Below are positions 53,988 through 64,000 of a DNA stretch of 64,000 bases, in pieces. Both the position numbers and the translations under genes were made by a program. This DNA comes from Epinephelus fuscoguttatus (Eukaryota; Chordata; Actinopteri; Perciformes; Serranidae), in assembly GCF_011397635.1 (NCBI RefSeq), contig NC_064756.1, forward strand, positions 17,067,817 to 17,131,816, written 5' to 3'. The notes beneath the pieces were generated by a model. That model did no database searches, was not told the DNA's origin, and saw nothing but the letters and a program-made list of their open reading frames with translations. Position 1 is the first letter of the stretch. The number at the start of each line of letters is the position of its first letter.

Positions 53988-56900
53988 ATGTTACTGTACT
54001 GTATAGCAGGTTTTATCTGTGTAGCTAACGGTCATATTGAAAGTGGCGTTAACTACATTCAGCACCACTGTTAGAATTTGGGCTTATTGATAACGCTTAT
54101 GGCCATTTCAGTGAAATTCAGATCAGAGCCTGAACATTTCTGTGCTGATATTCTGCGACTTCACTGTCCTCTCATCTCCCATAACTCTCTTGTTTTTTCA
54201 CATTTCTCATCTTTGTCAGCGTTTCCCTCGTTAAAGAATTTCTGTTCAGTCTGTGCCTTTACCCTTTTTCCCCTCTCATTTGTGACTCTATCTCATCATC
54301 TCTCACGGTCTGTCACCGTGTCCCTCTCTGAATCCAGCTGCTTGCGTTTTGTCAGAGTGTAAGAGTGTGATGTATGCGAACTGAGACCCTGAACTGATCG
54401 TTTAACAGAGGTCAGACCCCCGCAGTGTCCCAATTCACACTGCAGCTGTCTGCGAAGGCCGCACTTCCTCGTGGTTTTAAATTGAGAGAAATTGAAAGGG
54501 AGAGGTTAAACGGCATCTTGTGGCAAAACATCAGAGATGTCTCAAAGCCGCCGTCTTCAAAAATGATTTTTAGTGAATTGTACACCTGCGTGGTAGTGAG
54601 AGGAGATCAAAGCAATGGTTCGGGCAGAGCAGGCAAACAGAGTGAGGAGGGGGAAGGAAAGATGCAGAAAGGCGAGGAATCGGAGAGACGGGAGAAGATG
54701 ATTGAAGAGAGCAGAGATTAGCAGCTGAGGGCAGAGCAAAGACAGGTGTAGTGTGTGTGTGTGTGTCTGTGCCTGTATTCAAATATAATGGTAATAGAAA
54801 ATTTGTATCAGACATGAAAAGCAAAATGCCCACAGTAGGAGTGTAATTTTCGCATCACCGCTGGGTTTAGTATGAATCTGCCCCTGCAAACACACACGTC
54901 TACACGGGCGAACAATAACACACAGAGCTGCTGATGCACACACTCCCACATACTGCACATGCACGCACAAACAAGGTCTTCTTCGGTCTGTGGTGTTTGG
55001 GGTATGCAGCTGTGTAATATTTGCTGGTGTCATGTTAATTCACTCTTGATTAAAACAAGAAATGCTTCGTGTCATTTAATTGATGAAATGACGGAAATTA
55101 ATTCTGCTCTTTATTTTCATCGCTTAAAATAAAAGACTGCTGCTAATTAAACACAGGGGAATATGTCGGAAAGACAGATGGAGACGGAGGAGATTAAGAG
55201 AAATTTTCATGTGAATTAGTGTGTGTGTGTGATTATACATCGCCAGTGTTTATGAGAGTGTGCATCTTCTTCATCGTCTTTACATAATGTGAAACGCTGT
55301 GCGTGTATGCAGGGGTGTGTGTTTGTGTGGTGAGCAAATGATCCCCCTATGGTGCAAACTCATCTGTAAAGATTGTGAGATCAATACATGGTCTGTAGCT
55401 CAGTGGATTCTGTGTGTGTAAATCAGTAGTTTCATCATGATGTGATGTTATCTAGATTCTTTGGACAATGATACAATACTTGCCGATAACACAAAGTCTG
55501 CCACGATACAATTTCAGCTCAATTCGATTTGATTCGATTACAGTTTTTTTTTTTCTCTCAGCCATGAAACATAAAAACGGCACATAAATAATTGTAAATA
55601 ATTGAGTTCATTTTAAATTGAGTCCACTAACACACATAAAACAGCACATGAGATAAGTAAAGCCAAGTTCAGATCAATGATTCACGACGAGACAACATTG
55701 CAGAGAAAAGTTGGAGCCGTGTAAATTGGCCCTCTGAGCTTGACTCAAGCCGGCTGATGGTGTCACCTTCAACTCAGCTGGTCAGATCGCAGGCCTGAAA
55801 AGCTAGAAATCATAACAGAAGTACAGAGAGTTGTTGCATAGAGATGATATGCCATTTCATCTAGTTACATTGGTGTGAACTGGCAGGTTTTTAGAATGTT
55901 GCAGAACAGTGCATTGCAAGTAGTTGCCCATTTTAACTTGTCTCGTCGCAAATCTTTGGCCTGAACTGGGCTTTAGCATTCAGGGCTTTTAGTCAGAAAG
56001 ACCTTTCTGGAACTTAAGAGTCATCTACCATAAAGCCTCAGGATGCTCAGTATAAACTGTCCAGGTTCAAAGACTATTCACCTATTATTAGCTTAAGAAC
56101 TTTCACGTTACGTGAATCAGCCTAGCGACCAGCAGAGATTTCCTCTACTCATAGCTGAACAAATTACACATATTATTCGTACTTTTTCCTCACTCAATGT
56201 TGGTTTAAGTCACCACGTCTACCAGGAAAATATTTCAACCTAATGTTGTTGAAATAGAGCAGCTAATGTTACCATAGCAAGATGTCAGTGGAGTGAGATG
56301 CTGCAGGCAGGTACGTTGTGTTTCCTTAGTATTTTATCTCATAAAAATGTTATTTACACACGGCATGTGCTCTGCCTGTTGATTAAAATTTTCTACCAAA
56401 TCCAAAATATTTCTACACTGCTGATTTACTCCCTGGTCAATAAGGTTATACTAATCATCTTTTTCTCAGATGCTTGCAATTATCTGCCTGGTGCTGTGTG
56501 ATGGTGACACAGAATTTCAAAATAAAGGCGTATCCTTAAATATGATAATATGGGTCGATGTTTTCACTTTGCATTAATGATATTAGATCTTTGATCATTA
56601 CATAAATACACCGATCAAGTTCGGTGGGTCATTACACCCCTTATCTGTAGAAAGCCAAAGTCCTGATGTCATGTCCCGGATGGCCCCTGTTTCACTATCT
56701 TCTGTAAATCAGTTTAATCTCTCGTGTAATCTCTGAACTCGACACAACCCTTCGACCTGGACCTGAACTGACCTTGTCTGTTGAGCTCTGATGTGTAACC
56801 CACAATGGTGTAGGACTTATGGGAAATGGTGTTTGTTGAAGAAACGTTAGATAGTAGTGAAAAACAGTGATTTTAGTGTTTTTGGGGTTTTTTTGAAATA

Positions 56901-58310
56901 TTTTTTTTTAAATATCATCCCTAATCTAGACATATGGAGTTAACCACGGACACACGGTTAACTATGTTAGTACACATTTTGAATGAGGTTTTTCTACTTC
57001 TGGAACAAAAGTTGGAGGGTTGAATCTCTTTGCCTTGTATACGACTTGAGGGGTCAATTTACTTCTGCTTTGGTTTGTGTGGTGTGGACTGTGTTTGCAG
57101 CAGAAGCTCCTCAGAAGGTCTGCACCAAGGTCTGCACTTAAAATGTGTAGCTTAAAGACCTCTAGAAATGTAACTGTTAAGTTGTCAGCAGAAAATGTGT
57201 TTGTATTATGTGGACAGCACAATTTGTCCAAAGTGTTTTCCATTATGTTTTTTAAATCAAATTTTCGTATATTTGACCCAGACCTTGGTCTTCTTGGGCT
57301 TTTTGCCTTGTTCTTTATGTCTGTACTTTGTACTTGGAGTGTCTTTTTTTTTTCATGATATGTGTTCAAAACTGCATACCAAGTGGGCTTGAGTAGGCGT
57401 TAAATCATGGCCACAAAAACTTAACCTTATAAAAGAATTGTTTTGCATATTAAATTAAACGCCCCAAACTCTGTCAGAGTCTGTCAGAAAAGGAGCCAAC
57501 GCCTTTTATTAAATTTAGATTTTTTGTGTGTTTTTGTCATTGTTATTGACATTCTTTTGTTGTACAACATCAAGCCCTTTTTCTATAAATTTGACAAGGG
57601 AAGGATTTTATAAGGCAAAGTTCCTTGGATCTCTTTCTTACTTGGTGTCAAAAATGTCAACCTCATATCAAAGAGCTCTGCAGGTTTCATTTTAAATCCC
57701 AATGAATCTCTACCTTGACTTTCATTTTCTGTTGTCAGTGTGGGTGAAGTCCTCCAAGACAAGCGATCAAAAGGCTGCTGAACTGAAACTATTCAAAATC
57801 AAAGAATTCTCTATTCAACTCACAGCTTTTCCCTCTCTTTCTCCTGCTGCTTCTGTCTTCTTGACACTTTACTTCGCTCTCTTCCTGCTTCAGAAAGGAA
57901 ACCCCAGAAAGCATTGTTTTCTTCCTGGTCTGTATATTTAACTTAAGAGGAAGGTCTACTGATCAATGTTGTTAGAGTTGAGAGGGGAGACTTGCAGTGA
58001 TATTCAGGACAACAGCTTCCCTGTTGTTAGACTGGCTTGAGTTCGGGCATCTTCACAGTAGACGGCTTCTTTGTTCATCGTTAGGCCTTCAGGATGAGAG
58101 TCTGCAGAGCTGCTCCAATACACTGGTGTAAATAATTCTTTAATTTGAGTTACAGCACTGAGGTATTCACTGGATACATGAATATAATATAAATGAGAAC
58201 AACACAGAAACAACAAAAAGTTGGCCTGTTTTTAGTTCATTCATCGTTTTATTGCTTTAAAAGCACAGTCGTATTTTCTTCATAATGTAGAGAAACTGAC
58301 TCAAGTCAAC
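51546..58310. other. grm5 intron, unassigned
   Basis: Nearly 6.8 kb with no supported exon. Microsatellites inside are (CA)n at 52,421-52,443, (CT)n at 52,445-52,461, (CA)n at 52,467-52,492, (CA)n near 52,650-52,668, (TG)n at 53,037-53,073 and (TA)n-(TG)n at 53,932-53,987. Short ORFs here show no domain. Confidence 0.4.
53932..53987. repeat. Compound (TA)n(TG)n microsatellite
   Basis: About 22 TA units followed by about six TG units. Confidence 0.9.
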
Positions 58311-58324
58311 ACATTCATATCCAT

Positions 58325-58532
58325 AATCATTTATTTTGTTAGGGGTCGCAGGGGGCTGGAGCACACCACACACAGGTCACCAGACTATGACACGGCTGAC
58401 ACATACAGGCAGAAAACTATTCATATCTACGGACAAAAGACAGAAAGGCTCCTCCACCTGGGGTTCAAACCAGGAACCCCCTTGCTGTGAGGTAATAAGG
58501 CCAATTACTGCACCACCTTGCCGCCAAGTCAA
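58325..58532 (-). mobile_element. SINE-like element, minus copy with internal deletion
   Basis: The reverse complement starts with a diverged tRNA-like head (ggcggcaaggtggtgcag), keeps the B-box region and ends in the 'ggctggagc' part. The middle of the body is shortened. It faces the plus copy 37 bases away. Confidence 0.65.
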
Positions 58533-58569
58533 CAACAAATTCCCTTTAACAGTGAAAACATTCCAAAAA

Positions 58570-58905
58570 CGGCGGCACTGCAGCACAGTGGTTAGCATTG
58601 TCGACTCACAGCAAGAGGGTTCGTGTTTCGAACCCTCTGTGCGGACATTGCATGTGCTCCCTGTGTCAGCGTGGGTTTTCTCCAGGTACTCCGGCTTCCT
58701 CCAAAAGTCAAAACACATGCAGGTTAACTGGTGACTCTAAATTGTCCGTAGGTGTGAATGTGAGTGTGAATGGTTGTCTGTCTCTATGTGTCAGCCCTGT
58801 GATAGTCTGGTGACCTGTCCAGGGTGTACCCTGCCTCTCACACAATGTCAGCTGGGATAGGCTCCAGCCCCCCTGCTACCCCTAACAGGATAAGCGATTA
58901 CGGAT
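58570..58905 (+). mobile_element. SINE-like element, plus copy
   Basis: It has the same order of blocks as the element at 50,413-50,788, from cagcacagtggttagcattg through ctaaattgtccgtaggtgtg to ggataggctccagccccc. It is slightly diverged. Confidence 0.75.
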
Positions 58906-58911
58906 ATTCTA

Positions 58912-59642
58912 GTGTATAGGATTTAGGGACATCTACTGGCAAAAATTGTGTATAATATTAATTATGTTTTCATTTTAATCACCTGAAAATAAGAATTGTT
59001 GTGTTTTTGTTGCCTTAGAGTTTACGTCTACATACCATTGATGTATGAAGAGATCTGGAGAGTGTGGGAGGCAGGACCCCGTTCATTCCTATGGAAGTTG
59101 CCATCTGCCATGTATAAAGGAACAAGCACACAAGAGACTCCAGTTGGCCAAGTGGCTACCTTCCCTTTTAGCACTCCACTAACTTGGATTGGGATAAAAT
59201 GATTTAATCGTACTGCTCTCTGAGACTTTCCAGATGTTATTGGACCAAATGAACCAAATCCTGATAGTGAAACAAATCATTTCATGGGGCATCGAACACT
59301 CAAAAAATAACTGATTTACAGACATATAAGGCACAATGTAAGTCAGTGGGGAAAAAAGTCATTTTAGGCCACATGGCATCACATGAACAAATACCTAAGT
59401 TGTAATTCCACTGTTTGGCCACTATAAAAAAAATTGGCTTTGAGACCCAGTGTATTTCCTCAGGGCCTGCTACACACAGAGTGAGTCCTCTCTCACAAAG
59501 AACGGGCAAACCAAACACTGGCTCTAGATAGGGCCAATCATGTTTTTGCATCAGCAGCGGTAGTTCTACATGCTTGGCACATAGAAGTTTCAATTCTGCA
59601 GCCTCACCATTAGATGCTAAATCCTACTAACTGTACCTTAAA
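58912..59642. mobile_element. MITE-like element with inverted ends
   Basis: The left end 'gtgtataggatttagggacatctactgg' and the reverse complement of the right end 'acagttagtaggatttagcatctaatgg' share GATTTAG..CATCTA.TGG. It is about 730 bases with no ORF of note. Pieces of the same ends are at 27,605 and 30,790. Confidence 0.5.
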
Positions 59643-60499
59643 CTATTTGAAAAGATGCACAAGAAGAGTCCATTATAGGCTTTGACTTGGTAGACAGCTG
59701 TGCCTCATAATAGTGTGCATATGTCTCTGTTTGTGTCTGATGGTGTAGCATCATTTCATACTAACTCTTTAATGTGCCCATATCGTGCTGGGGATTAACA
59801 CAACAACAGGAGCATCTGTTATTATACAGTATTTTCCAGTCTTATACAATAGTGATGATCTCTGTCTCTGTGAAAGTTAAAATATCTTTTTGATGACACT
59901 GTTAGGGAGGTATTGGGGCTGTTGTATAAGGTTTTGCTGTTATTGTGTTCACTCCCTCTAGGTCAGTCCCTGCAGCAGGATTTTAGCTGTGAATTATTTT
60001 TAATGGGATGTTGAGGCCACAGAAATAGCATTACATCACACAGCACCAAAAACTGGTGTTAAATATAATGCTGTTTTAACCATGTAACAGTGGTGCATGA
60101 CAAAACTGGTGTGAGGTTATTTTTAGCCACAAAATTTGAACTCGACCAACACTGAGGTACAACAGCAAAAATGACAAACAACCCACCAAATACGGTTTTC
60201 TCTCTTTTACCTGCTTGTTCAGTTTTCGCCCATCCTCCCACTCTTTTACTGAACAGATAAAGCCATGATTATATTTTTAACTCATTTGAAATTAAAATGT
60301 ATTTGACAAGTCTCAATATTTTTTTAAATCTAGGAACATGGAGTGATCACACCTCCTGTTCATATATCACCTTCGTTAAAAAAAATGTAGTTCTTGTCAT
60401 GGTTTAGACGGTTCAGTAAAGCCATAGCTTAGAGACGAACGTCACTGCTGGAAAGATGGTCTTCTTACAGAACAAGGCTGTCTCTGCAGTACAGAGATG

Positions 60500-60620
60500 C
60501 AAATACTTTTGATATTGGCACTACATGAAAAAAAAAACAGAGAGAAGGGCTGTGGCATTTGCTTTTGCTCAAGAGGTAGAAAACCTACAACTACCAGAAT
60601 GCACTGCACCGCACTGCACC
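60500..60620 (+). repeat. Dispersed repeat shared with 32,200-32,335
   Basis: 'gtagaaaacctacaactaccagaatgcactgcaccgcactgcacc' matches 32,287-32,330; the flanks are also alike. Confidence 0.6.
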
Positions 60621-60689
60621 TATAAAGGCTCCCGCTGGTGGTTGATGAAATGTTAGCTGGTCTGTTTTGGCACAGGAAACTATATTGCA

Positions 60690-60935
60690 GCTCAATCAAT
60701 CAATCAATCAATTTTATTTATAAAGCCCAATATCACAAATCACAATTTGCTTCACAGGGCTTTACAGCATACAACATCCCTCTGTCCTTTGGACCCTCAC
60801 ACCTCAGGAAGAGCAACTGAGGAGGGATCCCTCTTCCAGGACGGACAGACGTGCAATAGATGTCGTACAGAACAGATCAGCATAACAAATTAACAGTAAT
60901 CCACATGACACAATGAGACAGAAAGAGAGACACTC
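60690..60935 (-). repeat. Common teleost repeat ('tcaatcaatcaattttatttataaagcccaat')
   Basis: (TCAA)n at 60,693-60,712 leads into a sequence with 'cacagggctttacagcata' and 'ctcaggaagagcaactgaggagggatccctcttcc'. This is a retroposon 3' region in reverse orientation, abundant in fish. It may be internally deleted. Confidence 0.55.
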
Positions 60936-60996
60936 TTGGTTTATATTTGATCAGTGCTGCCTGGTTTTACAGTTTAGGCTCCATTTGGTCTGCACA

Positions 60997-61533
60997 CACA
61001 TTCTCACATAGCTAATAATGACGTTTGGTCATGGACGTTCCACGTCAAGATATGACACGCAAGGTACCCTAGGTACATGCATTGCTGACATTCTGGGACA
61101 CCGTGTCAACTTCTGCCTGTTACATGCATCGTCTGTTTTCAAAATACACTTTTGTTTCTACAGGAAATTTACCGTTTATGTCTGTACAACACCCCAAATT
61201 GATGTTTTTTTCATTCAACAACAAAGGCACATTGTTGGGTTTAGGAAAAAAAGAACTGGGTTTGGCTTTACATTCACTGGTCTCCTGGGTGAAAGTCATT
61301 GGTTGGTGGACCGATCCACCACCCCTCCCGTCCACCATACTTGGACTTTTTGCCCCCTTAACTTTCGTTGTTGTCCTGCTGTGTTTCACCCTGATGCCAC
61401 CGGGTGCCGTTAAACAAAAATGGTGACTGACAGCATATCATGCCAGCGTGAAAGGATGGCTTTTTATGTCAGTGTCTGACACTAGAAGTCACTGCCCAAG
61501 TGCCGGTTTTTGAAAACTTCTGAGTGAGACCAG
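60997..61533 (+). mobile_element. MITE-like family A copy
   Basis: About 537 bases, from 'cacattctcac' to 'gagtgagaccagg', with the same internal order as the other copies ('ggtaccctaggtacatgc', 'ttgggtttaggaaaaaaag', 'gccaccgggtgccgttaaac'). Confidence 0.75.
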
Positions 61534-64000
61534 GCATTTCAGAGAGAGAGGGGCAACTCCCTGTAGTCTTCTATACACTTTGTTTCCGTGGAGGCGGGCA
61601 TACAAAAATGTAGAAGTACAACCTGTAGTTCGAGCAACAGTCCCAGAGTCAGCAAAAATCTGCCAGTTGATGTGTTTAGGGTCATCCCGCAGATTTGAGT
61701 GTGGAGATAAGCACGGAGATCTAGGGGCTGGCAAGATGGAGGGACACAGACTGCCAACATTGTAATGCTGTATATTGACAAAGAATCCCTTCAAAGTCAT
61801 ACAGAAGTGACATTGCAATGGTGCTGGTTACACGGTTGAATGTACAGTATTTGTGGTTGAAACAGCATATATAAGGAATAAAGAAGTTTCAGAAGGTCTG
61901 ATGATAGAAGTCCTTCATGGTTCCATACGAGTAAACCTCTTGAGAACATCGACATATGAGTGGCTAGTTTAACTTCATTTTCAAACATCAAATCATCAGG
62001 CAGTTCTACTGCAGCACGTTCCCTTCATCTTTCTTCTCTCTGTTCCCACTGAAAGGGACAGGCTGATTAATGACTGTGAGTGATCGCTCCGCAGTTAGAG
62101 AGGAGGATTCAAGAACAAAAGAAGAATGCACAGGAATCTCTAATGGTATTCCAACTCTCACGGTCTCTTGACAGGGAATTAAGAGGTTTTCCATATGTAG
62201 GGCAGACCTGTGGGCATGTAGACACACACATGCACACACAGTCAGCCAACATAATGTACAAACACAACCTCACTTTGATACACAAACACTTATACTTACA
62301 ACTATCCACATAAACACACCTGTATCCAGGTGGCTTACCAACATGTGCAACATGCAAAAAATGCACATGAGCATCCACCCACACACTTGAGCATTGGCTG
62401 ACACACAAACACACCTACAAACACAGATTCATCCTCTTATTGCTCTCCCAGGGAATGGCCTTATCCTCTTACAGCACTCCAATGGGAAAAGTGCTTGGAA
62501 TTAAAGAGGATAGGAGGGGGAGAGAGAGAGACAGACAGACAGACGTAACAGACAGACAGCGATAGTAGGGAAGGGAGGCAGAAAGAAGGTTAACCAGAGT
62601 AAATCTATATCTGTCCCTGTTTGAATTTGTGTGTTTATGAATCTGTGTGTTGGTAAAACAAACTGTGTTGTTTGTGCGGCTCGTCTGTTGCCAGCTCTCA
62701 TTTCGGCATTTTGCTGCTCATTTTCTGAGATTTACACTGTGGGATTAAACCGACTGTTACGTCAGCCCAGTGGCTCAGCATACTCACACATGCACACAAA
62801 AATAATCCTTTTTATAGTCGTTATAGTAATCCACACAGGAATCTAAAGGGTTCCCCCTTCGTTTTTCTCTTTCATTTTTGAGATATGCTAATGTTCTGAA
62901 CATTCATTTTACTGTACTTCTTACGCTGGTATCAAGTTGACATACATTAATGACAACACAGATCAAATCAGGATGCAAATTACCTCTGATGTTTGCTCTT
63001 AGTACTCTTCAACCCTTCCAACTGTTTCCATTTCCACACTTGACTCTCTGTATCTCTCTGCTTTATTTCCATAATCGGCAGCACCTTTTCAGCCTATTTG
63101 TCTTTTCTTGGAAATGCACTCGCTTGTCATCCATCACACATTTGAAAGGCTATCTGTAAAGAATTGCTCTGCTATTGCATGAAGTGTCTGGACAGGAAAT
63201 GAATTGGCCCTTAATTTAGCTCTGACTCTGAACCAGGCAAAGGTAATTAAGAGAAATATGGGATGTGATGCCTCCAGGAAATGGCAGACCACTGCTGAAA
63301 CAAAAGATGGGAATACGAAAAAATTGAAGCGACTCAGTGTTTTGTCAGATACCATATTTTGAAAATTGTTTCTCCGCTTTTTTTTTGTGTGTGTGTGTGT
63401 GTGAACAGAAAAATGGGAGCAATTGAAGAAATGGGATTGTGTGACACAGGCTGAGAGAGAGAAGACATCTAGTCATCAGTATTTCATTAACTGTTCTTCT
63501 TTGTCTTCCTGTTCAGTTTTTAAGAAGTCAGCTCCTCCTAACGTGTTAAGTAAAACGGATGCTTCCATTCCATTCATCACATCGGGCAATTTGTTCAGTT
63601 GCCTAATGTGTTAATGGGTTACAGCAAGAAATGGGTCATCAAATTAAATTAAATATTAACTGAAAATGGGTTGCCTTGGCTGACTCTCACAAGAATATTG
63701 AAGAAATGGACTGACTTACACCAGCTTCTGACAATTCATAGTTCAGCTCCAAATGAATCACATGTCCTTCATGCAGGAAAAAAATGAAAAGGGTGGATGT
63801 TTCGGCAAAACGACATGTGTGTAGGTGTTCGAGAAGCTCAATAATTATATCTTCTGGCCATACAAACACATATACAAAACATACAGTGTTACATGGTGCT
63901 AGAGGATGTATGAAATCTGTGAGATATTGGCCACAACAATATAAACCCAGAATGACATAAGGTGTATTCCCCTCTACCTGTTTCTGTATGTATTTTTAAT
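61534..64000. other. grm5 intron, right end of window
   Basis: No exon is supported. There is a short (TG)n near 63,388-63,403 and scattered ACAC-rich text at 62,220-62,430. I looked here for the next grm5 exon (one base, then codons for DGWAD) and did not find it. Confidence 0.4.

Overview
The window looks like nuclear DNA of a teleost fish, most likely a spiny-rayed (percomorph) species. The genes have large introns with GT-AG boundaries. (CA)n/(TG)n microsatellites are very dense, and the interspersed repeats are fish-type: tRNA-derived SINE-like elements, LINE tails with the 'PRLWNSLP'-type C-terminus, hAT-like elements and MITEs. I cannot name the species.

Two protein genes are certain and stand head to head. 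Tyrosinase (tyr) is complete on the minus strand, with five coding exons between 7,369 and 3,231 encoding 540 residues. Its exon phases and copper-site histidines are as expected for the family. Group I metabotropic glutamate receptor 5 (grm5) lies on the plus strand and is only partly present. It has candidate untranslated first exons ending at 19,033 and 20,897, then coding exons 26,938-27,090, 28,291-28,728, 28,972-29,086, 44,223-44,297 and 44,734-44,908. These encode about 318 residues of the extracellular glutamate-binding domain. I found no exon for the next segment before 64,000, so the rest of the gene lies beyond the window. TYR and GRM5 are also neighbours in mammals, so this is conserved synteny. 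A weak candidate terminal exon of another plus-strand gene is at 99-220.

Layout: 1-3.1 kb, AT-rich 3' flank between convergent genes; 3.1-7.4 kb, tyr; 7.4-18.8 kb, divergent intergenic region with a nested stack of mobile elements at 9.1-11.0 kb and complementary TATC/GATA arrays at 12.8-12.9 kb; 18.8-20.9 kb, GC- and GA-rich candidate grm5 promoters and first exons; 20.9-26.7 kb, 5' intron with a hAT-like element carrying a perfect 8-bp target duplication; 26.7-29.1 kb, first three coding exons plus a perfect 36-bp-arm hairpin; 29.1-44.2 kb, repeat-rich 15-kb intron with a fold-back element, LINE tails and G-rich tracts; 44.2-44.9 kb, two more exons; 44.9-64 kb, open intron with SINEs, MITEs and microsatellites.

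The two genes have unrelated roles (melanin synthesis in melanosomes; neuronal glutamate signalling). The most interesting material is non-coding: a (TG)n tract abutting the tyr intron 1 splice acceptor, a roughly 540-620 bp MITE-like family present four times, a SINE split by later insertions, a fold-back element with a THAP-like start in its centre, and a glycine-rich expansion in the mGlu5 ligand-binding domain.
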